In this document: piece after piece, positions 20,641 to 31,072 of the stretch
Position numbering within the stretch: the first letter of the stretch is position 1
Layout: each line of letters begins with the position of its first letter
Assembly (NCBI GenBank): GCA_948567375.1
Contig: OX419757.1
Coordinates: 59,520,001-59,584,000, forward strand
Direction of reading: 5' to 3'
Source: Lunularia cruciata
Taxonomy: Eukaryota; Streptophyta; Marchantiopsida; Lunulariales; Lunulariaceae
DNA length: 64,000 nucleotides
Made by a program: the position numbers and the translations under genes
The notes under the pieces: model-generated
Database searches by the model: none
What the model was told of the DNA's origin: nothing
What the model saw: only the letters and a program-made list of their open reading frames with translations

Positions 20641-22824
20641 CCTCTAGTTATCAAATAGGACAACACCAGGTGTGAATTGTGCTCTCTCAAAGGCCGGTCT
20701 AGCTGGCAACTCCTCCAGTCTAGCCACTGCTACCTACCATAAACCACTGGTCGCTAAATAGATCCCATGCTCCTCAACCAAGTCAGCTCCACTACCAACC
20801 ACCTCTGCTCTAGTAGTAGGAACTGCACCATCCCTACTCTCACACAACGTGCCAACCAACCAGAATACTGGGGCTGGGTCAACTCCTAATGTAAATATAT
20901 CCCTTGCCAAAAACAAAGGATGCCGCATAATCAGTTGAGCCGCCCCCAACATCATGCTAGACTCAATCTGTGTAGTAGCAAGTGGCTGAGTAGCAAGTAG
21001 TCCATCATGTACTCCATCACCACCTACCACACCTGCACTGGGACGTCTAGGAACCATGGATGTCATCTGTAATGCCTCAGATAGTGTGAAAGACTAGGGA
21101 AGTCTGACCTATCTCCCAACCTCTCCTCTCTGTGGGTCCAACTCCACTAATGCTCCTCTAGGCTCTAGAGCATGTATTGCACTCCTAGTCATTGCTACAG
21201 ATGCATCCACCTGTGCTGCTCCACACATGAAGTCCAAAGCATCTCTATCACCAGCATATGAGGTGGAAGCCTCAGCACCCGAATCTGATCTCCTCTGACC
21301 AATAGCCATACTAGCCAATCTTTACTCCAACTGCTCAATCCGAGTAGCCATAGTTGTGTCAGAAGTAAGGGCAGGTACTGCACCCCTACTAGGTGTAGAT
21401 CCTCTACCACCACCTCTACCACCTCGTCCTCCATGAACTGGAGCTCCTCTACTACTAGCCATAGCAGCCCTACCACTCCTTAACTTTAGGTGTAGGTCAA
21501 AACACCGATCACTAGTGTGACCAAATCTGTGGCAATGCTCACACTGCCTCTGTGCTGTCTGTGTAGACAGGTCGAGGTATAAGGTCCACTACCCTGAGTA
21601 CACTCTCTCTGATGGTGAGATCCACTACAAGTCCAACAAGCAACACCACCACTCACTGATGCTGCTGACCTAAAAATGAGGGTAACGGTCTAACTCCACT
21701 AGGCCCTCCACTCGCTCCATAGGATTTGGGCTGTCCACCCTGTCCTTGAAAACCAACTGGGCGTGGTGCACTTTGCTGCACTCTAGAAGAAGTCACAGCC
21801 GTGGATGAGGTCTCCCTACCAAATCCAGATGTCACCACTCTCTCTTCCACCATGTTGAGCTCAATATGCTCAGCCAAACCAAAGACCACTACCAAAGTAC
21901 GCAAAGTAGCATGTAACAACGTAGCATCATGAACTCTACGTCACAACTCCTTGTCCAATATCCCATACCAGAATTGGACTGCTTGGGCCTCAGTAACTCC
22001 TTGAGAGAAACTGATCAACCGCCTCATGCGAGTGTATGCCTTGCATAGGCTCTCTCCAGCCTTCCGCTGGAACTCCTGCAAGCTCCTCAACTTGTCAGTC
22101 CGCACTCCCTAGTAGTTCTGCCTCAAACACAGGAAGAACTCCACCATGGGGTTAAACCTCGGTACCACACCACCTCCTATAGTAGAACCTCTACTCGTAG
22201 TAGCACTATCTCCTGCTAGTGCACCTCCACTAGCTCCACCAACACTACTTGAGCTAGAACTCATAGGTACAATCAATCTACTCCTGGCCACCAAACCTGA
22301 AGTGATAGAGACCCCCAAGGAGTTAGGTAATCACCTCCCATGCAATTTCCAGCTCCAATCTAGACCTTGTCGCCTTTTCACCTTGACAGGTAGGAAGCAC
22401 ACTAGCGTGCGTTTGCGTGTTTCCCCACTCCTTCAACGGGTGAACTAGGTAGCCAGTTGACAAGAAGATAACTTCGATTCGCCAGGCGGGCTTATCTTGT
22501 GTGACACTATTAGAGCTCATAGTTTGTAGATCAATATTGTCTCCATAACTCGATCTCCTCCAAGTGAGCTCTCCTGAACTCATGGTAGTCATCCATTGGC
22601 GGACCCTCTAGATGCTGAAACAACCCCTTCCATGCCATAAAGGGTGTAAATAAAGTCAAGTTCCGCATCTGCTGCAGATCACACCAACTATTGAACTCCT
22701 GGATGAAGTCATCCAACTCAATGGTACCCACTATACCAAAGTAACGCCTAGGGCCTTTGGAGGCCCCATAAATCTCATCCATGTTCCCACAACAACGGTG
22801 CGGACACACCGAGTGCACTCTCAA
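20641..22824 (-). pseudogene. Gag of copy A with CCHC zinc knuckle
   Basis: It starts in ORF 22,531-22,824 (MDEIYGASKGPRRYFGIVG...FMAWKGLFQHLEG). Frames then shift through a Ser-rich stretch (PMSSSSSSVGGASGG, 22,109-22,318), the capsid-like ESLCKAYTRMRRLISFSQG segment and ORF 21,653-21,919. The knuckle C-x2-C-x4-H-x4-C (CEHCHRFGHTSDRC) is intact at 21,502-21,543 and is followed by a Gly/Arg-rich run. The 20,734-21,320 frames continue toward protease. Gag would package the element RNA in cytoplasmic particles. Several frameshifts and stops are present. Confidence 0.8.
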
Positions 22825-24478
22825 CTAAATCAGCTCCTATGTCGAACTCCAACTTAGAGTCAATCTCCTCTCTCACTGGGACCTAAGATATAGGTTGATA
22901 CCAAGCACCACTCCAAGTAAACCCACTGCGTACTGTAGGGCTAACTCCTCTGGAATCTCCAAACAACTCGGTCATGACAAAGTACCCATAACAGCAAACC
23001 CAAACCACCAACTGCAACCGCAAGTCACAACCGCAAATGCCCCACCAAGTGCCAATACCACCATGTGCCAACACCAACTAAGCACCACCACTAATGTAAC
23101 TCTAACCAAGATAACTACACTAGGAGAAAGGGCAACCTGTAACCTGCCATTATAACACGCACTCTCACGGTCTACAGGTCATCACTTCCTGCCTCACCGG
23201 AGAGAAACAAAGGTAGTCTGACCGGTCATCACTCTAGCCTCACCACCGAGAGCACACTAGAGCACCAATGCTCAAAAGTCAAGGCACCTCACACAAACAT
23301 GGTGCACAAATAGGAAGCAGAGAATGGAGAGGATCCAATCACAACAAATCTAAACAAAAACCTTCCATCTCATAACACAACACGAGATTGACTTTGCCAC
23401 CATTTGGCATTTGACATAAGAGAAGTTTGTATCTAAGTCCTAAGCTACCAGGATCACCAAGAATGGGATCAAACTGCCTCTCCTAGCCAAAGCTACATGT
23501 TATAGATAACAATGGCACAGTCACTATGACAACAAGTGAGGGTGGACCAGTTGGCTAGGGCACCAGTCTAGGAACATGAGATCTAGGGGTCAAACCCTAT
23601 TGCGCACAATCTTGCAGGAGAGGCAAATTTTCCCAACCAATGACCAAGATCTACTCTAAACTAGCTAGCCTCACGCCAACAAGCTGGCTTGCTGGCCCTT
23701 CTAGGCCTTTGTAGCCTCTCATAGCCTATAGCCCTATGCCTTGAAGCCTCGAAACACCCAAATGAGGCCTTTCTTCTTGCCACTTCAAACCTCCTCCAAA
23801 ATTGGTGAAACTTCTCCAAATTTGCAAAAGTCCTCCAAACTAGCGAAACTCACTTTGAACCTCCGAACCTCCTCCAAAATTAGTGAAACTTCTCCAAATC
23901 TGCAAAAGTCCTCCAAACTAGCAAAACTCACATCGAACCTCCTCCAAAATTGGCAAAACTTCTCCAAATCTGCAAAAGTCCTCCAAACTAGCAAAACTCC
24001 TCCAAATCTGGCCAAACAGCAAAAACTCCTCCAAATTTGGCCAAAATCTGACGTAAATCCTAACCAAAATCTGACTTAAACCCTAAAGTTGGCTATCCAC
24101 CAAATCCCCCGCTAACTTTCCACTCGAGCCAAATTGACAACACGGGTTTCTCCAAATCACAAATTCATGAGAATAGCTTCACAACTCCACCTTCAATTTG
24201 ACTTTCTGAGCCCAACTCGTAGCAAATTGGTCTTGACTTCACCTCCTGAGCTCAAAATCACAACCATTGCTTGAAATTTGCTCCTTCTTTGCTCAAAATT
24301 TGGCTAGCGCTTCCGCACACTATCTGCCTTACTGCCAAATCTGTATCAATCAAATGAGCTTCTGCACACTAGGGAAACACTGAACTTGAATCGAGTTACC
24401 AACGATCCACCAAGCTTGGAGATACCACCAACACTCAAAGTTCATGCACCCAATTTCCCTTGACTTCACTTCTTTGAT
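22825..24478 (-). other. Long noncoding leader of copy A
   Basis: About 1.65 kb lies between the right LTR and gag, with no recognisable protein. It matches copy B's leader (38,959-39,940) and copy C's (7,201-8,756), so it is a family trait. It holds a minisatellite at about 23,790-24,050. I see no clear iMet or Asp primer site just inside the LTR: the first bases on the minus strand are catcaaagaagtgaag. Confidence 0.65.
23790..24050. repeat. Minisatellite in copy A leader
   Basis: Three tandem units of about 75, 66 and 57 bp each begin cctccaaaatt and contain 'cttctccaaat(c/t)tgcaaaagtcctccaaactag'. They are followed by shorter 'ctcctccaaat(c/t)tggcc' repeats. The whole array is open on both strands because the units carry few stops, so the frames read there are by-products. 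Confidence 0.8.
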
Positions 24479-24921
24479 GTAATCAGATTGCTTACCACTC
24501 TCAACTCAACACAGATCAGTACTTGATCTGTCACTCTATAAACTGCCAACAACTAGACATTGATTACAGTCAAGCCACACCCACTCAAGCATAGAGAATC
24601 CAGGTGATGCTTGCCGGCCTCTGTCCACTATAGCCAAGAACTCGAAGGCTCAACATCAAAGAAGTGAGCTCTCTGGAGCTCACTTTGAAACTATACCCCC
24701 TAGACTCAAGCTAGCTGTAAAACCCTAACGGTCCCATTGACGGCACACTCGATGGTGCAAATGGTGCAAAGTGACGGTGGGCCCTACCATGAAGTCAGTA
24801 CCCTGAACATGGAATCTGACCATCGGAAAGTAGTCTCTAAGAAACTACTAAAATAACTCTAACTACTATCACTAGAAGTCCATTGTCCGAGCATCTAGAT
24901 GCGGCACTACAAATGGCATTA
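24479..24921 (-). repeat. 5' LTR of copy A (module B only)
   Basis: It is highly similar to 14,673-15,119: same start (taatcagattgcttaccactc on plus), same 'gccaacaact' and 'aaccctaacggtcc' blocks, and same end (cactacaaatggcat). It abuts the gagga TSD. The A modules present at the other end are missing here on both sides. Confidence 0.85.
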
Positions 24922-25280
24922 GAGGAAAGAGTGAGTCTAAGTGCTTTTTATGTGGAGATAAGGGACATAAGGCAATTTCATGTCCATTGACCTTTGAGAG
25001 CAAGAGATTGAGGGAAAGGAGAGGCTTACTTGACTTGGGTTTGCATGTTGGACCTTCTTCACCAAGATTAGGAGGGAGAAGATCTAAGACCAAGGAGTTG
25101 TGTGAGGTTTGTGGAATGGAAGGACTTCCAAAAGGACATGAGTGTAGTGGAGTAAAATCACTTTTGGAGACTTTGGTGAAGGATCCTGGAGAGAGTCTTA
25201 GTACAGCTACAGAAATACTACCACCTTCATCATTAGTTCTCAAGATTAGTGATGGAGATAATCTTTCAACTTATGGATAA
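24922..25280 (+). pseudogene. Family-Z extra ORF (ORF1), second part, with zinc knuckle
   Basis: This continues the frame broken at 14,566. It encodes KSESKCFLCGDKGHKAISC, a CCHC knuckle at 24,942-24,983. Then come a basic run (SKRLRERRGLLDLG) and a second cluster C-x2-C-x8-H-x-C (CEVCG, GHEC), ending at a TAA at about 25,280. There is no stop in these 119 codons, so this half is well kept. The inverted homologue lies at 28,590-28,865, where the second residue after the first knuckle Cys is a stop. The protein is unrecognised; RNA or DNA binding is plausible from the Cys/His motifs. Confidence 0.65.
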
Positions 25281-25471
25281 ACTATCCATGAGGGTTTGAT
25301 TAATATGCAATCTAGGATTTGATGTTGGTATAGAAATCTTGGAGCAACCTGAGCCTTTTGTGTTCCCTAGAGTGGATTACTCTCAAATGGTGTTAGTCAT
25401 GTACATACTCTATTAGTTATGGAGTGAGAGAAAAGAAAAAAAATTGAGAGAAAGAAAGATAGTGAGAGGTT

Positions 25472-25852
25472 AAGATGGGAAGACTTCTTGTTTTCTTTGG
25501 CAAGGATGGAGAAGATGTGGAGGCCTTTGTGAGAGACTTCAAGAGAGCTTGCATATGAAACAATAAGAGGAGGAAGAATAAGTGGGCCTCATTATTACCA
25601 GATTTCTTTGAAGATGCTTCACTTACATGGTAGAGTTAGAATACCAAAAGAGAGAGAGGAGAGATGGAGAAGAAGAGTCTCGGGAGAGTTTGACTTCAGC
25701 ACTCATTGAGAACTTCTCCCAGATGAGAGAGGTTACCTTTTTCAAACAAGGAGATGAAGAGAAAGTGAGAGTCTATGTGGAAAGAGTGGAAAAGTTAGAA
25801 TCCAAATTTTGCATAGTGTTGAGGAAGGGTGGAGATGATGTGGAGATTACTA
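25472..25852 (+). pseudogene. Family-Z gag, truncated 5' part (plus copy)
   Basis: ATG at 25,472 begins MGRLLVFFGKDGEDVEAFVRDFKRA. It continues with WASLLPDFFEDASLTW (gag core, with stops) and then ORF 25,627-25,911 (EKVRVYVERVEKLESKFCIVLR). It matches the minus-strand gag at 27,695-28,320. Homology ends at about 25,852, where the sequence abruptly becomes the minus-strand RT of the opposite copy: a tail-to-tail inverted junction. Confidence 0.75.
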
Positions 25853-26140
25853 TGCAACCTCCTCCAAGATCTCATCAATGGATGGTAATGGGTAGTAGTC
25901 CTTCTTTGTAATAGCATTGAGCTTCTTGTAATCCACACATACTCAAAGCTTGCCATTCTTTTTCTTCACAATCACAATTGGAGACACCCATTCTAAATTC
26001 TCCACCTCAAAGATAAATCTAGCCTCTTTGAGCTTATCAATCTCCCCCTTCACAACCAAAGATATTGGTGGGTTGATGCAATGTTGCTTTTGGTGGATTG
26101 GTCTTGCATGTGACTCCACCTCTATCTTGTGCTCCTCCAA
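25853..26140 (-). pseudogene. Family-Z reverse transcriptase, N-terminal part
   Basis: The minus-strand frame encodes HARPIHQKQHCINPP, EWVSPIVIVKKKNGKL and then VCVDYKKLNAITKKDYYPLP and SIDEILEEV up to the inverted junction at about 25,853. This is the fingers region of gypsy RT. The wording resembles OTA (Athila/Tat) elements more than chromoviruses. The palm with the YxDD box is lost. One stop separates the two halves. Confidence 0.78.
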
Positions 26141-27060
26141 GGTGACTTACTTCAAATCCTTGTAACTGAAAGCAAACACATGGATGAACTTGCGGATAAT
26201 CTCCTCAAATCTCACCTCCTTCTACTTGGTAACATTTGGGCCATACTTGAGGGTAGCTAACCTTCTCTCTACCTCCTCAAGTGTCAATAGGAAATTTGGG
26301 TCCTTCAAAACCTATGGCTTAGGTGCAAAATCCATAGCACACAAGGGATACACATTTGAATCCAATTCAGACTCATCCTCCTCTATGAAAGTCTCCTCCT
26401 CCATGCTTGTGTCCACATTTGAATCTCCTTCTTCAAAATTTGATTCCCAATAATCAGAAGATGGTGTATTTGAATGTGAAGTGTTGGTGGTGTTAGTCAT
26501 AGGAAATATGACTCTATGGTTTGATGGCCCAATCCTCAAGTACCCTTTGTGCCATCAATTAGTTGTGTGTACTACTCTCAACCATGGCCTCCCAAGAAGT
26601 AAGTCATAGCTTAAATCCTTCAAGACTTGGAAAGTCATGAGATTTTGAACTCCCATAACGAAAACTACCACTTTATCCATCACCCCTATTGGTCAAACTT
26701 GTTGCTTGTTTGCCATGCTCACCACAAATGTTGAATGTCTTGAGGGTATCAAACATAACTTCTTCATCAACCTTTTTGACATGGCATTCACTGTTGATCC
26801 TCCATCAACCAATGCATCCTTGATGTTGTGACCATTTACTCTCACATCAATCTTGGAGGCATATTCACAAGCCTTCCATGGTGCTGGTTTGGCATCCACC
26901 ACCCCCATTGATATTGGAAATTTTGCCTTCTTCTTCCTCTTGCTCCTTGTAGAACTCAAACCACCTCTAAGCTCCTTTCTCAAAGTAGGATTCAAAGCAA
27001 TCAATTGGCCCACTTTGATGTTAGCCTTTTGACTACCAACATCTTCCAAGACATTGTAGT
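26141..27060 (-). pseudogene. Family-Z protease and protease-RT linker
   Basis: ORF 26,693-27,049 contains VNGHNIKDALVDGGSTVNAM, a retroviral-type protease active site (D-G-G in place of the usual D-S/T-G). About 26,560-26,690 encodes LLLGRPWLRVV, the usual C-terminal protease motif. ORF 26,312-26,539 is an acidic linker (EEETFIEEDESELDSNVYP). The pieces are in frame with only scattered stops. Confidence 0.72.
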
Positions 27061-28320
27061 TCCATTATTGCTTTGAGATCAAGAAGTCCTCTATCCTCAA
27101 CTTCTTCTTTGGAGTCTTTGTTGTTGATGGTGTTGAAGTGCTTGTGCAAGTGCTCCTAGTAGGCATAGGGGTATCTTGGCTAGGAGTAAATCCTTGAGAA
27201 GAGTGCACATCCTTTGCAAAATGATCTCTCTTCTTCTATTGTGCCAAATGCTCCAAATTAAGATTCTTGGAGTTTGAGCACTCTCCCTTCTCATACTTGC
27301 TCTCAACCACATCTATAGATGTTATTCCTTTGCCTTTGTTTGGATTAGGAGTCACTTGGGTTTCACTACCTCCCTCTTTCCATCTATTGGCTCCCTCATA
27401 ACCTCTTCCTCCATGGTAAGTGGAATTTGGGTAATTCCTTTAGATATAGCCTCTTCCTCCACAACCAAAACAATTTCTCTCATTGAAATTGTTGGTTGGT
27501 TGGCCTCCTCTATATGTATAACTTCTGTAACTCCTAGTCTCTCTCCCCACATTCTGATCCACCTCTCTCTTCTCCCATAGTTGCACCACAATGATCTTGA
27601 GATCTGCAAGTTGTTCTATGATGGTTTGAAGTGGATCCTTTGGCGGAGGTGTAAGAACTAGAGAAACTACTACTTGTGGTGCAATCTTTGTCACCTAAGT
27701 ATCAGAAGTTCCACCATACTTGTAACCTTTAGGAGGATGCACAACCTCCTTCACCACCAAATCATTCTCATCTCCTTCCAAACTCTCCTCCATACAAATA
27801 ATAATCTTAATAGCTTCAACCTTGGAAGAAGGTTTCTCATATCTAACCTTGCTTCTAATTTTTGGTCTCAACCCTCCCATAAAACTATTGGTGAGCATGG
27901 CCCCTATGCCAATCATAATAGTCTCCACATCATCCCTACCCATCCTCAACACTATGCAAAATCTGGACTCTAACTTTTCCACTCTTTCCACATAGACTCT
28001 CACTTTCTCTCCATCCTTGTTTAAAAAGGTAACCTCACTCATCAATCTCTCATAACTCTCATCTGGAAGAGAGTTCTCAATGAGTGCTGAACTCAAACTC
28101 TCCCAAGACTCTTCTTCCTTATCTCTCCTCTTTCTCTATTGGTATTCTGACTTGTACCATGTAAGTGCTACATCCTCAAAGAAATATGGTAATAATGAGG
28201 CCCACTCATTCTTCCTCCTCTCATTGTTTCCTATGTAGGCTCTCTTGAAGTCTCTCACAAAGGCTTCCACATCTTCTCCATCCTTGCTAAAGAAAACCAG
28301 AAGTTTCCCCATCTTAATCC
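27061..28320 (-). pseudogene. Family-Z gag with decayed zinc knuckle (minus copy)
   Basis: It begins near 28,311 with MGKLLVFFSKDGEDVEAFVRD. The core WASLLPYFFEDVALTWYKSE lies around 28,150-28,210, followed by ORF 27,695-28,096 (SFMGGLRPKIRSKV, typical of plant gypsy gag). The knuckle NCFGCGGRGYI at 27,440-27,490 keeps both N-terminal Cys but has Tyr for His. A Ser/Thr-rich tail runs to about 27,097. Stops are few for such an old copy. Confidence 0.75.
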
Positions 28321-28584
28321 CTCACTATCTTTCTTTTCTCTCAATTTTTGTCTTTTTCTTGTTTCTTTTCTCTCACTCTATAACTAATAGAGTATGTACA
28401 TGACTAAAACCATCTGAGAATAATCCACTCTAGGGAACACAAAAGGTTTAGGTTGCTCCAATATTTCTATAGCTACATCAAATCCTAGAATGCAAAATAT
28501 TCAAACTCTCATGGATAGTTTATCCATAAGTTGAAAGATTATATCCATCACTAATCTTGAGAACTAGCTGATGAAGGTGGTAGA

Positions 28585-29843
28585 ATTTTTTAAGCTTTAC
28601 TAAGACTCTCTCCAAGATCCTTCACCAAAGTCCCCAAAAGTGTTTTTACTCCACTACACTCATATCCTTTTGGAAGTCCTTCCACTCCACAAACCTCACA
28701 CAACTCCTTGGTCTTAGATTTTCTCCCTCCAAATCTTAGTGAAGAAGGTCCAACATGCAAACCCAAGTCAAGTAAGTCTCTCCTTTCTCTCAATCTCTTG
28801 CTCTCAAAATTCAATGGACATTAACTTGCCTTATGGCCCTTATCTCCACATTAAAAGCACTTAGACTCACTCTTTCCTCCAAGTGGTGTAGGTTTTTGGA
28901 TCATCTCAACACTCTCTTCAAATTCTATTCTAAAATCCCTTCTCCTCAAATCCACCCCTACAATCACCTCAAACCCTTGGGGAATCTTGCATAGTCTCAA
29001 TTTCCACTCTTGATGACCTTCCATGTTCCCAAGATGAGTCTAAACACTCAAATATGCTTTTTGTTGCTCTCACACTCCTCATGCATAAAATCTAAACTCT
29101 CCATAATTGACCTTTCCTCACATTGTCAATCAAATCTTGCAACTCGTATGTCATAGTCCTCTGAAATTTTTTACACTTAATCACAACTCTAGGGTGTCCT
29201 TCCCTGCAAAATAGGAGATCTTTTTATTGATCTATTTGGCCTAGGCACCTTTCTATTCAGCACACATATTTCAGATTTGGTCTGAAAACCACACTCTTCA
29301 CTTTAAAAACTTATAACAATCTCCTCAAGAATGATCTCTCTCTAATTCTTATGTCAATAGGTAGAATACAATGAACTAAATTTTTTTTCAATAATACAGC
29401 ACAATCCATTGAAAATTGAAAAAATGGCAGACTATGTACAATTTCCCAAAGAGCATGCAGTTGTTGGAGCAGTTTACGCTATCAACTTTCAAAAATTCTA
29501 GCCTAGTGGGCATAGCAACTCTCACAATAATTTCAAGTGTGCTAACTGAAGGATAACCCAAGATATCATGTGTAGAAATTTCTAAGTCCAGATCCCAAAC
29601 TTGAGATTTTGCCCAAGAATCACCTTAATTTCCAAAATCTACAATCCACCTCACACAATCTCTCCAAATCCTCTCAAGTGTATAAGATGTACAAAATCAC
29701 CTCAAAGACATCATAATGAACTACATGGTATACACTTGGGTCCAAATTTTCTAGCATAAATTCAGCTCTCTGCTCCCCTAAAGTTCTCTCCAAGTGAGCT
29801 CTCATAGCTCCTTTTGTCTAATATAGAATTGTATGCGGAACAT
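28585..29843 (-). pseudogene. Family-Z extra ORF (ORF1), minus copy
   Basis: This is the inverted homologue of 13,600-14,566 plus 24,922-25,280, uninterrupted here. It starts at ATG 29,843 (MFRIQFYIRQK...AMRAHLER) and ends with the KSESKCF.CGDKGHKA knuckle and the SKRLRERRDLLDLG segment (ORF 28,590-28,814). The site where copy A inserted in the other copy lies at about 28,877-28,881. The middle (about 29,080-29,650) has shared stops in both copies, so it may have been an intron or noncoding spacer. Product unknown. Confidence 0.62.
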
Positions 29844-29860
29844 TATCTTGCCTTCTAGAG

Positions 29861-29880
29861 AGGTCTCGGCAATAGAACCA
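29861..29880 (-). promoter_or_regulatory. Primer-binding site of family Z, tRNA-Asp-like
   Basis: Four bases inside the LTR end (GGCTCACA), the minus strand reads TGGTTCTATTGCCGAGACC. This resembles the plant tRNA-Asp 3' complement TGGCGCCGTTGCCGGGG with mainly transition changes. Athila-type elements often prime with tRNA-Asp, which agrees with the OTA-like RT and integrase. Confidence 0.5.
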
Positions 29881-29884
29881 AAAA

Positions 29885-30512
29885 TGTGAGCCGGCCTATC
29901 TCTCACTCAAGATGAGCCTTTGATGGCTATTATGATATCACAACATGCACTAAGAAGGCAAAGAACCCCAACTCCATCATACTCCTCCAAGGCTAACACT
30001 CCAATACTCAAGACATTGCTCACGAGAGAACTCCATGAGAGAGAGATAGTTGCAAATGAAAGGATGATGAGTACTTCTTCACCCCTTGTTTATAAACTTG
30101 TGAAATAATTATGCACCAAAGTTACTAATTACTAGAATAACTCAAGTTACTAGGCTAAAAGTCAAGGAAAATCAAAAATTATAAAGGAATATCCATCCAC
30201 ATAGGCATATTCCACTAAGCATGTGATCTTATCTTGACCTATGAGCCGGCCTGTCTCTCACTCAGGATGAACACAGCCTAGTAACTTGAGTTACTCCATG
30301 GTACCAAGTCAACACACTAGAATCCAAAATAATGGTGCTCATATTTTCCACTTCCTCTAAAGTAAGGTCTCTTCTATCTTAGCCATGACTAACGTTAGCT
30401 AATCATGACTAATGTAGAACCATCCTTTATCTCTATATAAATAATATCTCTCAAGTACTTGTAATACTAAGCTAAATATCACAATACCACACACATGCAC
30501 AAATGGGTGTAA
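29885..30512 (-). mobile_element. Scrambled 5' LTR, family Z (copies Z3/Z4)
   Basis: The minus-strand reading begins TGTAACACCC at 30,512 and ends GCCGGCTCACA at 29,885, then primer site and ORF1. Inside, an extra LTR 3' end (GCCGGCTCA at about 30,243) and a short inverted piece ('agcctagtaacttgagttactcc' in plus sense, about 30,282-30,304) replace the normal middle. It is therefore a rearranged LTR or two fused LTR fragments. Confidence 0.7.
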
Positions 30513-31072
30513 CAATGTTGTTGGGAGGTGAAGGAAGAAGTCTAGAGGGTGAGTTGTCTTTATTGTTACTAAACAGAGTGTGTGTGAAAGCGCCAGCTGA
30601 AATGATTTTTTGTCATAATTTAGTGTTAACACTATATGAACTAGAGTTGGTTGGCTTGTCCAAACTTGTGAACCTCGCAGTTGAAATTTTATGAATGACA
30701 AATCCTAAGACAATGGTGTGTTTAATCTGTGACTAGCATTGAGAAAGCTCCATTTTAGGAGCTCTCAGTCCATCTATATGAATGGTTTGATTCAGTAGTC
30801 TGGGTTCCAGGTTGAGCCCAGATAGAATACTATTTGTTGTTTGTAAAATTCCCAACTATTTCTAGGAACCGTCAGGTCCAAAACCATAGCTAAACCTGCA
30901 TGAGCTAGCCAGTTTTGTGAAGGCCAAAGACAAACACAAACCCTCAAGAAACCCAACATCAGGAAACAAAGAAAACCCCAAAATTTTACAAAGCTGAGAT
31001 TTCCAACACACTAGGAATAGGAAGAGAATGTCATTCTATGAGAAACTCTAAATCAACTACAATAAAGACAAA
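30513..31072. other. Unassigned sequence
   Basis: It lies between the Z LTR and the family-X remnant. I see no LTR match, zinc knuckle or pol motif. ORF 30,503-30,694 overlaps the LTR start and has no recognisable product. Confidence 0.4.

Larger units (their letters stand above)
14567..24921 (-). mobile_element. Ty3/gypsy retrotransposon carrying a DNA methyltransferase and an integrase PHD finger (copy A)
   Basis: This is a 10.36-kb minus-strand element with a perfect 5-bp TSD (gagga, 14,562-14,566 and 24,922-24,926). It is inserted in family-Z ORF1: the flanks join into the uninterrupted sequence seen at about 28,870-28,890. Order on the minus strand is LTR, long leader, gag with CCHC knuckle, aspartic protease, C5-DNA methyltransferase, linker, RT, RNase H, integrase with terminal PHD finger, PPT, LTR. 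It is the least decayed element in the window: several domains are open over more than 100 codons and many CpGs survive. Stops and frameshifts between domains still make it inactive. No chromodomain is present. Copy B shows the same order, so the architecture belongs to the family and not to this copy alone. Confidence 0.9.

Noticed and set aside
23741-24079. A 112-codon plus-strand protein rich in Ser, Lys and Leu repeats
   Set aside because: It is a by-product of the leader minisatellite, which is open on both strands; no start context or conservation.
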